A DNA stretch of 64,000 bases from Limnephilus marmoratus (GCA_917880885.1 OU862928.1:14031721-14095720); one strand, 5' to 3'. Counted from the stretch's first letter, positions 10,530 to 21,695 are shown. Translations and numbers: made by a program. The notes: a model not told the origin generated them from the letters alone.

Positions 10530-10927
10530 TAGTCTAAGATCCCTAGAGCAACGACCTTCACCGAGATGTTTATTTGATGAAACGAATTTAATATTTAATT
10601 TAATATGTCAATAAATACATTGCATATCGGTTGCCTAACAAATTTTAGTCCAGGGTATGATTAATTAATAATTTAAAAAAAAAAATTCAAACATTTCACC
10701 GGTTTGATTATTGAATTAAAATTAAATGAAATTAAAGATTATTTCATTATGAACACAATGGTATCAAAATAATACACACATAAATAATTAATTGATTAAA
10801 AAAAATAATTTAATAACTATTCCTCTATTTTAATAATAAACTACTCCAAAATGATGCACAGCATGTACGAGTCTGTCGCTATCCTTTTCATTTTCAAGAA
10901 CAAATAGCATGCGCACTCTCTTTCTTT

Positions 10928-11410
10928 AAATTTTTTTTTTTTTTTTTTTTTTACATTAACACCACACAGGAGGCCCTGAGGAAAATAATTTCCCTCAGGG
11001 CCTATGTCATCTTTGTAGATGCTGTGTGGAGGGTCTCTTTGAGGAAAGGAAGGAGTGAACATGGGTCTTGAAGAGACCCATGTTGTAGGAGGGAGGAAAC
11101 ACAGAGGCCGGCAAATCGTTCCACAGCCGAGCCGTTGAACTCAAGAACGAGTCATAGAAACGACCCGTTCTCATGTGAGTAATGTCAACCGTGTACAAAT
11201 GTTGGGCGCGTGTTTGGCGTGTTTCCCGACTATGCACCGGAGCCGAGGGGATCAATGATGCTAGTTCCTCGGAGCATCTTCCATTGTAATACCGGTAGAA
11301 CAAGGACAGCATTCCCACCTGACGCCTATGCTCTAAAGATTGCAGTCCGTCTGTTAGGATGGGAGAATCTATCAAACGGACCGCCCGTTTCTGCACAGAG
11401 TCAAGGGTTT
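10928..11410 (-). pseudogene. LINE 3' fragment (RT C-terminus)
   Basis: Poly(T) at about 10931-10952 is the tail of a minus-strand LINE. Residues encoded by 11396-11007 (QKRAVRLIDSP, then YRYYNGRCSEELASLIP and LWNDLPASVFP) are the conserved C-terminal region that follows the RT in many Jockey/CR1-group LINEs. The catalytic RT is missing because the copy is 5' truncated. A stem-loop sits in its 3' tail. A plus-strand sister copy lies at 56478-56775. Confidence 0.85.
10972..11002. repeat. LINE/SINE 3'-tail stem-loop
   Basis: GGCCCTGAGG and CCTCAGGGCC pair perfectly around a short AT-rich loop just before the poly(A) tail. The same stem-loop recurs at 51485-51515, 56722-56752 and 60027-60057, with a degraded copy near 60933. 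Confidence 0.85.
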
Positions 11411-11950
11411 TTTTTAGGTATTTTGGAGCTCCAGACTATGGGTAGGAAAGCTGGGGATTAGAGTGTACAGGAGTGACGGACGTATGAATCCAACCCACCC
11501 ACTGCGGTGCAAGGCGATGGGCTGGGAGAGTCCGGCTGGAGAGGTCACCCAATGCGCCCCAAACGCTACTGCTGGGTCCCCTCCGGTCACGAACCGGCAC
11601 AACAGCAGCGGCAGGGTTTTTGCACTCGTTGATGGGGCAGCCCACCCTCAGTCGTGAGCCTGAGGGTCGGGCCCCTGTACTACCGAGCGACCCGGACAAC
11701 GGTAACCGGTTGTAAAGGGTCTCCCTCAACCAGCATCTCCCAATCCGGCCCGCCACGCAGAAGGTGGGCCGACGCACTCGCCATCAAGACCCAGACAAAC
11801 ATTACCCCATGAACCCGGGCACCCGTGCTAAGTCACCAAACGCGGCGAACCACTTGGGGTGACCTGTGGCAGAGGTGTTGGTCATCCAATAAATGGTTCC
11901 CAGGGCGGCGGTACCCATACCCGCCTACCAAATTATATACCAAATGGGCG
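11411..11950 (-). repeat. SINE-like repeat, copy 1
   Basis: Matches 51560-51935, 60140-60338 and 61030-61256 (shared blocks GTGACGGACGTATGAATCC, CCGCCACGCAG and CGAACCACTTGGGGTGA). Relatively GC-rich compared with its surroundings. Reads on the minus strand if the stem-loop end is taken as 3'. It abuts the LINE fragment, which probably inserted into its tail. Small ORFs here are not conserved between copies. Confidence 0.7.
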
Positions 11951-12202
11951 GACTTCTGCTATACTGTGTCCTCTTCTGTCGCATGGGATGGCTGGTTGGG
12001 ACCCCTCAGTCGCACACATTCACTCAAACCGGTGAAATGTTTTAATTTTTTTTTTAATTATTAATTAATCATATCCTGGACCAAAATTTGTTTGGCCACC
12101 CATATGCAATATATTTATTGACAAATTAAATTAAATATAAAATACGTTTCATCAAATAAACATCTCGGTGAAGGTCGTTGTTCTAGGGATCCTATACTAT
12201 TT

Positions 12203-13390
12203 CTGGATTATTACAACCACATGAAAATTACGTCGACATATCTTTTTTCTTATTTATTATCAAGAATATCGCGTATCAAGATATATTTTGGCCTTTTCGA
12301 CGCAATCGCATTTTTTGTAAGCATCATTATTCAACTTTTCACTATTGTACATGTAAACATTATACTTTCCTGATCGTAAATTTATTAGTGCTTTCACACT
12401 TTTCTCCTCTTATTAAAAATGTATTAAATGATTACTTCATTGCATAAATTTAATGATATTTTATTGAATGGCAAATATTATTTATTTCTTGTTTATTGTA
12501 AATTAGAAAAGAAATTATACACAATAATATGTTACATTAACAGTTTTAAATTACCCAGTTAGTAGAGAAATAATCTCGGGTTTATCTGGAAAGCTAGTCT
12601 ATTTATATAATGTTTGGAAAATAATAAAGTGTTTGAGATAAAGTATTTGGGAATAATACTGATTAAAGGTAGTATGTATAGTTACAAAAATAGAAAAGAA
12701 TACTTTCAAAATTACTCCAAACTATTACAAAATATTTGACAATAAGAAAGAATTCATATAATACAATAGCAACAGAATAAAAATACATATAAAATAATAG
12801 CATCAGAATATCAGGTACTACCTCCTGTTATAATAATGTAATACTTTTTAGAATTACTGTTTAACTTATATATACATAATAATATATTAGTACCAGCTGG
12901 TCCCCGGCATGCGTCGCAATGCCATTCAAAGAAATAAATTGATTCTCCCTGCATGTCCTTTCCCGTGCGTCTCTGTTCCTTTCCACCTTCCCCGCACTTC
13001 CCCCTCCTTCTTTTCTCCACCTCCCCCGTTCCCCTTCTTCCTGCCTTTCCCACTGTCACTAAAATATATGAAATACGCACATTTTCACTTATACAAATTT
13101 CTTAACTTACCATTATCTGTATGTAGGGCTTACCATGATATATAGCATATATATTATTCCGATGTATGAGCTATATTATTGTGAAGTTTCTTTAAAATTC
13201 ATCCAGTATTTTTTGCGTTAAAGAGTAACAAACACAAACCGTACAAACTTTCATAAAGCCAGAGCTCTGAGCTATAGCCTGTATGTTACTCTGATGTATG
13301 AGCTGTATTATTGTAAAGTTTCATTAAAATCCATTCAGTATTTTGCGTCAAAGAGTATCAAACACACATACATACATCCATACATACATA
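12203..13390. repeat. Unit A intronic repeats
   Basis: Paralogous to 24940-25180 plus 26937-28850. Includes a polypyrimidine tract at 12955-13050 and the block near 13260-13400 that ends in a CATACATACATA run and AAATTTCGC. That is the layout of a common insect dispersed repeat starting in CCCGGCATGCG. No coding feature. Confidence 0.7.
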
Positions 13391-13770
13391 CAAAATTTCG
13401 CCTTTATTTATTTATTAATATTTCAACGACTTAATGGACTTTTACATGATAAGTTTAAAACACAGAGACACAGTTTTAAATAAAAAAGATGAACTTGAAA
13501 AAGTAAACATCACATGAATGGAAGGTAAAAAGATACATTTTAGTAAAAATAATGCATTACAATACAAGAGAAAGTTTTTAAAGTTGCAGATGGCATAATA
13601 TAGTATGCATAGAGTATTTACAAAATTTACATCAAAGCAATTCATTTTGATATTAGTAGGATATATTTATTTACACTGGGTTTTACAGATGTTCACACTA
13701 TGTGAGAACAATCCAGTTGTAAAACTCAGTTATTACACAATAGGCCACTTGCATCACATTTATAATTTTT
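13390..13770 (-). mobile_element. LINE 3'-UTR fragment
   Basis: TTTATTTATTTATTAA followed by a GACTTTTACATGA block resembles the 3' ends of the minus-strand LINEs at 6238 and 53630. It is conserved at 30020-30320 in the next unit, so it predates the duplication. Non-coding. Confidence 0.55.
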
Positions 13771-14983
13771 TTTTTTCCCGGTTTAGGCAAATATTCTAAG
13801 ACATTCTGTATTTTTTTTAATCGTATTTTTGAAACCCTGGGGATTTTTTGAAAATTTCAATCCGAAAAATCAGACCATTTTTTATAAACAGAAAAGACGG
13901 GACATAATTTTATTGGGGCGAAAAAACGATAATTACATAGCCGAAAATCATTTTAAAAAAAAAAACGCTTTCCACATGAATGGCACAGGAAAATAACGAA
14001 GCGAACCAAAAATATTACATCTCAAAAATATTTTTTTCCTTGATCCATCTTATTGATCATAAATCATCATAATGTTCAACGTCCATATTACCAAATCCGA
14101 TGTAATATGCTTGTACTTGTAAATTATAATAATAATTAGAATATTATAAAATTTGATTTTGTTAAAATCAGCACCATAACCATTAACCTCTAAAACACCT
14201 ACAGACAACATAAAATGTACGGGGTTCTCTTCATTACATCTGTCAAAAAGTCAAACCAAATGATAAGTTCGCAGATAACAAACAATAAATCTAGTGAACG
14301 TTAAAAATGTCAAATTCAAAAATTCGCCTGAAATCAAAGTGATGCCATATAAAAAAATCAGTGTGGAATTTTACAAAATTAATGGGAACATTTTCGGAGA
14401 CGGGACATTTTTATGTAGTGACGTCACGAGCCCAAATAAAAAAAAACAGTACAGTTTTAAAAAAAATTACTAACATTTTCGTAATCTTAGTAAAAAAATC
14501 TATCAACACGATCAACACGATTTTTTCTAAGTCGTTATGAAATATCGTTATATTAGTAAGATTGAAAGAAGTAAATTTATTTTTCCTTTGGAGCGGTGAA
14601 GACATACGTTCACCGTTTGTCTCATTTTCGACTGTTGACATTAAGTGTATAAGAAAGAGGGACAGCATTATATGTTTAAGAACAAAAGCAAAACAATCGG
14701 CGCATTGACATCTGACGTTTTTAAATTTTTGGAATTCACTCACTATCACAATATTGCTGCAGCTCTTTCAAAAGATGAGAATTCGTTCCACACAAAATGT
14801 ACGAGGAAAAGAATTTTCATCATTAATATTTTTATCGAGAATTTTTCAGATGATGATACAAAATGTTTTAATAGCTATTCTGCTATTCGGGGCGGAGACA
14901 AATCCAACAAAACAAATATCATAAAAATCGGTTCCGCCGTTCTCGAGTTATAAATGGTGTAACTAACCCGACTTTATTTTACA
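13771..14983. repeat. Unit A repeat block, no gene
   Basis: AT-rich. The portion 14540-14983 is a dispersed repeat found again at 22320-22560 with 23040-23170, 30340-30750, 31790-31990 and inverted at 51030-51430. Shared blocks include CATACGTTCACCGTTTGTCTC and TTCTCGAGTTATAAATGGTGT. Small ORFs across it are not conserved. Confidence 0.65.
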
Positions 14984-15254
14984 TGTGGCGACACATCATT
15001 ATAAATTTCGCCACCAAAAGAGGAATCGAGAAACATCTCCTAATATCCGCGCCCATCGGCAAACCTACTTGCCTAGGTATCTTCGTACCTATACTGGCCG
15101 CGATGTACTTTCTCGTCTGCCGTGCCAGCCCGACGATAATAATATCGCCCCGCCTAGAAAGGTCTCGAGACAGCACCGTACAATATCTGTACGGCGCCGA
15201 ATATTCTCGAAGTGGCTCGTATTACCTACCGTGAGGTAGTTACTCTACGGCGGC

Positions 15255-15262
15255 TATATAAG
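15255..15262 (+). promoter_or_regulatory. TATA box, left arm of foldback
   Basis: TATATAAG, followed about 30 nt downstream by GTTCAGTTCAGTTCAGTC, which contains arthropod initiator-like TCAGT motifs. It directs transcription inwards on the plus strand. Confidence 0.65.
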
Positions 15263-15341
15263 TAGCCGATCGCTCGCCCGCTACAGTTCAGTTCAGTTCA
15301 GTCTCACACTTACAGTCGGCCAACATCTCAACATGTAATCA

Positions 15342-15720
15342 GTGCTCCGCAGGCATCGCTACGCTCCAGGGCAGCTTCCTCGAGGTCCATCACCACGTCT
15401 CAGCTCTAAGGCCCACCGTGTCTTCAGCTCCAGAGATCAGCCCCATCCCGCGACTTACAAGGCTTGCGTCACCTTCAGTCCAAGGGATCAGCTCACCACT
15501 TCATGGCACCCCGAAGCCCCACCGTGCTTCGCTGCCATGGAAACACGCTCCGCCTCGCCAGGACTACCTGCTGGTGGCTCAGCTCACCGAGCCACACACC
15601 GTTTACCTCCGCGACTTAAAGCGTCGAGCAACGGCCTGGAATATAGGTCATCTCCACCGCCATGGTGTCGAGCAACTCGCTGACCTTCACCACACCATCT
15701 CCACCTCCGTGGAGTTGAGG
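15342..15720 (+). CDS. Foldback ORF, left arm (unknown)
   Basis: Not recognised. A frame open through this arm encodes DYLLVAQLTEPHTVYLRDLK, then RRATAWNIGHLHRHGVEQ and LADLHHTIS. The same peptide is kept in the two minus-strand units of this element. An Arg/Pro/Ser-rich N-terminal part precedes it. No known domain, membrane segment or cysteine cluster is evident. It could be a fragment of a retrotransposon Gag leader or simply non-coding repeat; conservation between arms may only reflect recent duplication. Confidence 0.3.
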
Positions 15721-15778
15721 GAGCGGGAGACAGAAATGAAAGTCGTCATGTCGATGTGTGAGTCAGTCGTTTATTGGG

Positions 15779-16096
15779 CTACGTAGCAGATGGTCGGTGG
15801 TCGGTAACATGATGTAATGTGGAGTGCCGTAGATGATGCTGCAGGCGTGCGGTGGAGATGGAGATGGTGCGGTGAAGGTCAGCGAGTTGCTCGACACCAT
15901 GGCGGTGGAGATGACCTATATTCCAGGCCGTTGCTCGACGCTTTAAGTCGCGGAGGTAAACGGTGTGTGGCTCGGTGAGCTGAGCCACCAGCAGGTAGTC
16001 CTGGCGAGGCGGAGCGCGTTCCATGGCAGCGAAGCACGGTGAGGCTTCGGGGTGCCATGAAGTGGTGAGCTGATCCCCGGACTGAAGGTGCGTCAA
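15779..16096 (-). CDS. Foldback ORF, middle unit (unknown)
   Basis: Same core peptide as the left arm (QDYLLVAQLTEPHTVYLRDL), continuing to HHVTDHRPSAT and ending near an AATAAA signal on the minus strand. No homologue recognised. It lies downstream of, and in tandem with, the right-arm unit and has no TATA of its own. Confidence 0.28.
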   Translation of the reverse strand: MTHLQSGDQLTTSWHPEASPCFAAMERAPPRQDYLLVAQLTEPHTVYLRDLKRRATAWNIGHLHRHGVEQLADLHRTISISTARLQHHLRHSTLHHVTDHRPSAT

Positions 16097-16327
16097 ACCT
16101 TATAAGTCGCGGGATGGAGCTGATCTCAGGAGCTGAAGACGCGATGGGCCTTGTAGCTGAGACGTGGTGATGGACCTCGAGGAAGCTGCCCTGGATGCGT
16201 AGCGATGCCATGCAGGAGCACTTATTACATGTTGAGATGTTGGCCGACTGTAAGTGTGAGAGCAAAGGGAGCGGGAGACAGAAATGAAAGGCGTCATGTC
16301 GAAGTGGTGAGTCAGTCGTTTATTGGG

Positions 16328-16765
16328 CTACGTAGCAGATGGTCGGTGGTCGGTAACATGATGTAATGCGGAGTGCCGTAGATGATGCTGCAGGCGTACC
16401 GAGGTGGAGATGGTGTGGTGAAGGTCAGCGCGTTGCTCGACACCATGGCGGTGGAGATGACCTATATTCCAGGCCGTTGCTCGACGCTTTAAGTCGCGGA
16501 GGTAAACGGTGTGTGGCTCGGTGAGCTGAGCCACCAGCAGGTAGTCCTGGCGAGGCGGAGCGCGTTCCATGGCAGCGAAGCACGGTGAGGCTTCGGGGTG
16601 CCATGAAGTGGTGAGCTGATCTCTTGGACTGAAGGTGACGCAAGCCTTGTAAGTCGCGGGATGGGGCTGATCTCTGGAGCTGAAGACACGGTGGGCCTTA
16701 GAGCTGAGACGTGGTGATGGACCTCGAGGAAGCTGCCCTGGAGCGTAGCGATGCCTGCGGAGCAC
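16328..16765 (-). CDS. Foldback ORF, right arm (unknown)
   Basis: 145 residues starting MLRRHRYAPGQLPRG, the longest version of the foldback ORF. It lies about 60 nt downstream of the presumed start region of the right-arm promoter and ends just before AATAAA (minus strand, about 16320). Basic and proline-rich N-terminus; function unknown. The gene-like order promoter, ORF, polyadenylation signal is the main reason to list it. Confidence 0.35.
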   Translation of the reverse strand: MLRRHRYAPGQLPRGPSPRLSSKAHRVFSSRDQPHPATYKACVTFSPRDQLTTSWHPEASPCFAAMERAPPRQDYLLVAQLTEPHTVYLRDLKRRATAWNIGHLHRHGVEQRADLHHTISTSVRLQHHLRHSALHHVTDHRPSAT

Positions 16766-16844
16766 TGATTACATGTTGAGATGTTGGCCGACTGTAAGTG
16801 TGAGACTGAACTGAACTGAACTGTAGCGGGCGAGCGATCGGCTG

Positions 16845-16852
16845 CTTATATA
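16845..16852 (-). promoter_or_regulatory. TATA box, right arm of foldback
   Basis: Mirror copy of the left-arm TATA (TATATAAG on the minus strand) with the same repeated TCAGT motifs downstream, so the two promoters converge. Confidence 0.65.
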
Positions 16853-17123
16853 GCCGCCGTAGAGTAACTACCTCACGGTAGGTAATACGAGCCACTTCGA
16901 GAATATTCGGCGCCGTACACATATTGTACGGTGCTGTCTCGAGACCTTTCTAGGCGGGGCGATATTATTATCGTCGGGCTGGCACGGCAGACGAGAAAGT
17001 ACATCGCGGCCAGTATAGGTACGAAGATACCTAGGCAAGTAGGTTTGCCGAAGGGCGCGAATATTAGGAGATGTTTCTCGTATGTTCTTTTGGTGGCGAA
17101 GTTCATAATGATGTGTCGCCACA

Positions 17124-17658
17124 TACATATTAACTAGCTGACCCGGCGAACTTTGTACCTACTGCCTCAGAATTAATAATTGTTGTTTTAACTTATTAGC
17201 TTCTCGGCTTCTCTCGCATGGTATTAGGGGGAAATTACTGTATAAAGAATTTTACCAAGGGAATGAAATTTTTTTTCCGGAATGAAAGGTAGAAATATAA
17301 TATCATTTATATTATCATAGCGAGTTCCCGGTATGCGTTGCAATGCCACTTAACAAAGAAATTGTTTCTCCCTTCGTGTCCTTACCCATTCGTCCCATTC
17401 CCATTCCCATTCCCCTTCCACCTCCCATTCCTCACCCGCGTCCCCTTCCCCTCTCACGTTCCCACTCCGCCTTCCCTCTCCACTTCTCCCGCCCCGCGAA
17501 CCCCCCACCCGAGTTCCACTCCCGCTCTTGGGTTTCCTTTCTCCCTCCCGCATTCCATTCATTCAGTCCCGTTACATTCAGTTTTCAAATAGCTCATATG
17601 CCACCTATTGCAATTTATTATACAAATTTCATAATGCCAGAGCTCAACAGTATATATA
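17124..17658. repeat. AGCTGACCCGGC dispersed repeat with polypyrimidine tract
   Basis: Near-identical to 30750-31270. It begins TAACTAGCTGACCCGGCGAA, carries a C/T-rich tract (17370-17560), and ends at AGAGCTCAACAG before a TA run. Proline-rich ORFs across the tract are simple-sequence artefacts. The Gypsy element interrupts its right end. Confidence 0.8.
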
Positions 17659-18125
17659 TTTAGTGGTATGATTCAATCATACCTTGCGTGTTCAATAATA
17701 AATACACTATTTATTATGTTTACCACAGGTTTATTTAAACAAACTATAGCGATGTAAACACTAGCGAGTACAATACATCGAACGTAACGATATTTATGAA
17801 AGCGACACGGCGAGCAATATGTACTGACTATGTACGTTTGCAGGTAGATTCATTACTGACCCCGGCAGCGGGCCCGTCCTCGCTTATATAGACGACGGCT
17901 CAGGAAGCAAGCAAAACACTGGTAGGTTGACAAAACGTGCCACACGATGGTTCGCGAAGGCTCGGCGCTGTATAATGAACTATATGGGTGCTAGCTCTCG
18001 ATCTTTCCAGTAAGTGGCAATACCGTTACTACTGTTACGTACCGCCGTTGGTAAACAGCTCTCGTGTATTCTTCTGAGTAGGTATTTATGTACTCAGTAA
18101 GCGGGTAGCGTACCCGATCGCTACA
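17659..18125 (-). repeat. Gypsy 3' LTR
   Basis: 467 bp; on the minus strand it starts TGTAGCGATCGGG and ends CCACTAAA. A purine-rich tract with eight G lies immediately before it (minus strand, 18126-18140), as expected of the polypurine primer. Confidence 0.92.
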
Positions 18126-18546
18126 GACTCCCCCCCCAGCAGTCCGATTTGAGGGCTGCGATGGAAGGAAAAACTTGTCTAGGGACTGAGGTAGTCAGGA
18201 AAACGAACATACCTTCCCGAACGCGTGGTCGTGTGAGTTCGATCTTGAGTGATAATGGACCTAGGAAGAGTTATTCTTGGTTCAGTTGCAGCTTCCTTAG
18301 GCTCCTTAGTAATGTAAGCAGGTTTGAGGCGATCCATGGTCACAGTTACTTGCTTCCCTTTGCACAGGATTGTGTACGTTCGCTCATTCCGGCGGATGAC
18401 TTGATAAGGGTCACTGTAGGGTTGTTGTAGCGGGCTCTTGACGGTGTCATCCCTGAGAAAGACGTGAGTAGCTGTAGGAAGGTCCTTAAAGACGAAATGA
18501 TGTCCATCACCATGACGAGTACCTTCAATTGGTCTAATTCTTCTAA

Positions 18547-19974
18547 TTATTCCTTGAGAAAATTGTCGGTGTCTTCGTTGGTCGATGGTCGTGCAGTGAG
18601 GAATTCTCCAGGTAGGCGGAGTGGCTCGCCATAAATTAGTTCGGCCGAAGTGGTAGCGAGGTCTTCTCTCCAGGCTGCCCTAATTCCCATCAAAACTGTG
18701 GGAAGCACTTCCGTCCAGCGGTCCGTCTGGTGACATTTGATTGCTGCCTTGAGCTGGCGGTGTAGCCTCTCTACCATGCCGTTTGCTGCAGGATGGTACG
18801 CAGTGGTATGAATCTGAGTCGTACCTGCAAGGTAGTTCAACTGCTTGAACAACCTTGACTCGAACTGTCTACCTTGGTCGGTAGTGATTCGGAGCGGAGT
18901 ACCGAACCTGGTGATCCACCCCTGATAGAATGCGCGTGCCACCGTCTCAGCTTCCTGGTCCTTGATAGGGAATGCTTCTGGCCATCTTGTGAACCGGTCT
19001 ACGCATGTCAGGCAGTATCGACATCCTTCTGACATGGGCATGATGATGATGTCGATGTGGACGTGCTCAAATCTGGCTGAAGATCTAGGAAAGGTTCCTA
19101 GGGGTGCGGACACATGTCGTGATACTTTGCTAAGTTGGCACTGGAGGCAGTTGCGTGCAAGTTTCCTTGTATCGGCTTTGATTGCCGGCCAGACATAACG
19201 TTCAGTTATGAGTTTGACCGTTGCCTTGATGCCAGGGTGAGCCAGTTGATGGACTGCATTGAATGCTGCAAGTTGGAACCTCTTCGTAATGAAGGGTCTG
19301 GCTGATTTTTGTGAAAGGTCGCAGTAGAGGTCTGAATTGATGCCGGGAATGCGCACCTTTCTGAGCAACAGGTCAGAACCTCCTTGTAAGTACTTCTTCA
19401 GCTCCGCGTTATTGACCTGATCGGCTGCCAGCGCTGTGTAGTCCAAGGGAGCGTCGACTGCCTCGACCCTGGAGAGAGCATCTGCGACAATATTGTCTTT
19501 TCCTGCAACGTGGCGAATGTCAGTGGTAAATTGGCCGATATAATCGAGGTGTCGAAACTGCCTCGGTGAGCATTTGTCAGCCTTCTGCTGGAAAGCAAAA
19601 GTGATGGGTTTATGATCCGTAAAAATTGTTAACGTTCTACCCTCTACCATGTGTCTGAAATGCTTTACGGCGAGGTAGATGGCAAGTAGTTCTCTATCAT
19701 ACGCGCTGTATTTCCGCTCAGCTGCACTGAACTTCTTGGAAAAGAATCCCAGCGGTTCCCAATGTCCTCTAATGAGTTGTTGAAGAACGGCACCCGCCGT
19801 CGTATCAGAAGCGTCGCTGATAACGGAGAGTGGAGCTCCACACTTAGGGTGCGCCAGTAAGGTTGCCTGAGCAAGGGCTTCCTTGCACTTGTTGAAGGCT
19901 TCTACGGTCTCTCGTGTCCAGGGTACAGGCTGTTTGCCTTTCTGATTCCCTTTTAGGAAGTCGTTGAGCGGTGT
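18547..19974 (-). pseudogene. Gypsy RNase H and integrase, frameshifted
   Basis: Continues pol after the frameshift near 19974; the first Met is at 19650. RNase H ends with HVAGKDNIVADALSR. The integrase has an HHCC zinc domain (H..H in HQLAHPG, C..C in CLQCQ) and the catalytic acids in HIDIII, TTDQGRQFES and NGMVERLHR, consistent with D,D-35-E. The frame ends at FLKE near 18547. The remaining integrase C-terminus (TRHGDGHHFVFKDLP, then VTMDRLKPAY) lies at 18150-18530 in another frame, so a second frameshift is present. Catalytic residues are intact although translation is broken. Confidence 0.88.
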
Positions 19975-21574
19975 TTGCCTCTGCAGCTTTGGGCAGGAAT
20001 CTCCTGTAGAAGTTGAGAGCTCCCAGGAATCGGCGGAGGTCTTTCACGGTTTCTGGTCGGTTGTAACTTTTGATGGCCTCGACTTTTTCTGGTAGGGATG
20101 TAGTGCCTGCACTAGATACCAGGTATCCCAAAAATTTTACTTCGGGCAAACGAAAATGACATTTGCTAGCATTAATGACCACCCCGTATTCCTGTAGGCG
20201 CTGGAACAAGGCTTTGAGGTGAGTCATGTGCTCCTCTTCTGATGACGAGGCGATGAGGATATCGTCGATGTAAGCATAACAAAAATCCAGCCCTCTAGTG
20301 ACCTCATCGATGAAACGTTGGAAGGTGTGGGCTGCATTACGGAGGCCAAAAGACATGACTGGGAACTCGAAGAGTCCGAACGGCGTGGATATGGCCGTCT
20401 TTGGAACGTCTTCAAGAGCTACCGAAATCTGGTTATAAGCCCTCACGAGGTCTATAGTAGAGAAGATCTTGGTGCCTCTTAGCGACTGAGCAAAATCTTG
20501 TATATGACGGACAGGATATCGGTCTGGAATAGTCCTAGCGTTCAGACCGCGATAATCACCGCATGGTCGCCATTGGTCATCCTTCTTAGGGACCATGTGT
20601 AGTGGCGATGCCCAACAGCTCTTAGAAGGCCGGGCGATTCCTAAACGGACCATGGTCTCAAACTCCTTCTTGGCCCGCTTAAGCTTGTCAGGAGCGAGTC
20701 GGCGGGGTCGCTCGGCAATTGGAGGGCCCAGTGTAGTCTTGATGTGATGAAGGGTAGCGTGACGTACCTCCTTATGGGCGCCATCAGGGCGCGTGACATC
20801 AGGGAACTGTTGCAAAAGTTTGTGAAAATGGGACGTCCCTGTGACTGTCTTGATGGAAGCAATGTAGTTGCTGCTTCGCTTGCCTGTGGTCATCAGGTTT
20901 GTTACTTGGTCTAGCAGTCGATTGTTGCGGATATCTACCAAGAGCTCGAATCTCGCAAGGAAATCCGCCCCAATGATGGGCTTGGAGACGTCAGCAATGA
21001 CGAAGCTCCAAGTGAATTCGCGTCGCAGACCTAGGTCAAGGTTGAGCGTCAGGCTGCCGTAGGTCGCGATGGTGCTGCCATTTGCGGCCGCCAGTTCATA
21101 CGTCTGCTTGGTTGGACGGCCTTGGACTAGACGCCGTGGAAAAACACAGAGATCCGCGCCTGTGTCCACGAGAAACTGAGTACGTGTTTTCCGGTCAGTG
21201 ACGAACAGGCGACTTATTTGATTAGGGCTCCTGGTGCTGGTCGCCATCAGTGTGAGTTCCGGGTGCTTCCCCTGCATGAAGTTGCAAGGTTTACTGCATG
21301 TACGCGCCTTAGTTCCAAACCTAATGTGGTACCAGCACATGTCTTTGGGTTGCCGACTCCTGAAATTGGAACGGGAGCAATGTTTCCGCCACTGAGGACT
21401 CGTGTTCCTTGATTGCTGGTGTTTGGAGCGCAGCGTTGCTAATTCTCGTCTGAGAATGGTCAGCTCCTCTTGGAGTGTTTGCATGATTCGTTCCATTAAG
21501 ATGGTCAGTCTGTCTCCAAGAGCTGGTGTCGCTATTGGTTGAGCCATGTTGTTATGGGAGTTATAACTACACAT
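19844..21574 (-). CDS. Gypsy gag remnant, protease and reverse transcriptase
   Basis: 576 residues. The short N-terminal coiled segment and the Cys/His stretch [18 protein letters not shown] are the C-terminal end of this group's Gag; the large capsid part is absent. Protease: [12 protein letters not shown] near residue 131. [22 protein letters not shown], then [23 protein letters not shown] and the catalytic [10 protein letters not shown] near residue 433. A one-base shift near 19974 sends the frame into a meaningless tail after [13 protein letters not shown], while the homologous RNase H sequence continues in another frame. Family role: polyprotein that copies element RNA into DNA. Confidence 0.9.
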   Translation of the reverse strand: MCSYNSHNNMAQPIATPALGDRLTILMERIMQTLQEELTILRRELATLRSKHQQSRNTSPQWRKHCSRSNFRSRQPKDMCWYHIRFGTKARTCSKPCNFMQGKHPELTLMATSTRSPNQISRLFVTDRKTRTQFLVDTGADLCVFPRRLVQGRPTKQTYELAAANGSTIATYGSLTLNLDLGLRREFTWSFVIADVSKPIIGADFLARFELLVDIRNNRLLDQVTNLMTTGKRSSNYIASIKTVTGTSHFHKLLQQFPDVTRPDGAHKEVRHATLHHIKTTLGPPIAERPRRLAPDKLKRAKKEFETMVRLGIARPSKSCWASPLHMVPKKDDQWRPCGDYRGLNARTIPDRYPVRHIQDFAQSLRGTKIFSTIDLVRAYNQISVALEDVPKTAISTPFGLFEFPVMSFGLRNAAHTFQRFIDEVTRGLDFCYAYIDDILIASSSEEEHMTHLKALFQRLQEYGVVINASKCHFRLPEVKFLGYLVSSAGTTSLPEKVEAIKSYNRPETVKDLRRFLGALNFYRRFLPKAAEANTAQRLPKRESERQTACTLDTRDRRSLQQVQGSPCSGNLTGAP

Positions 21575-21695
21575 GAATAAACGATGAACGTATTAATTTT
21601 AAACGTTTGCAATTGAAGTAAAATAACACCAAAGCAGCGCTATTCCAATAATGAGTTATTATTTATGCTTATTTTGAACGTCCGGGGGTCACCAC

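Larger units (their letters stand above)
10530..12199. mobile_element. DNA element with ~175-bp TIRs
   Basis: Termini TAGT...ACTA, with inverted repeats at about 10530-10710 and 12026-12199 covering the GATCCCTAG end, the CTTCACCGAGATG block and the ACCGGTTTGA/TCAAACCGGT inner end. Direct TTT flanks (10527-10529, 12200-12202) agree with the uninterrupted paralogues near 24937 and 38520. There is no transposase: the interior is mostly a LINE fragment and a SINE-like repeat inserted into it. The superfamily is uncertain because a 3-bp TTT duplication is not diagnostic. Confidence 0.75.
14984..17123. mobile_element. Promoter-bearing palindromic (foldback) element
   Basis: Both ends read TGTGGCGACACATCAT inwards. 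The flanks are TACA/TACA (14980-14983, 17124-17127), and the empty site is seen at 30747-30755. The left arm 14984-15715 pairs with the right arm 16390-17123. A second minus-oriented partial unit (15716-16265) lies in tandem with the right arm. Each outer arm has a TATA box, a TCAGT-rich start region, about 500 bp with an open frame, and AATAAA signals in the two minus units. TG...CA ends with a 4-bp duplication look like LTR U3 ends facing outwards, as expected of a rearranged or auto-integrated LTR retrotransposon. Confidence 0.85.

Noticed and set aside
11436..11777. 113-residue minus ORF and neighbours in the GC-rich repeat
   Set aside because: The SINE-like copies at 51600 and 60140 do not keep these frames.
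17338..17663. Proline/phenylalanine-rich ORFs over C/T tracts (also 24157-24489, 28173-28721, 30957-31318, 37784-38110)
   Set aside because: Low-complexity polypyrimidine or polypurine tracts inside dispersed repeats; the frames shift between paralogous copies.
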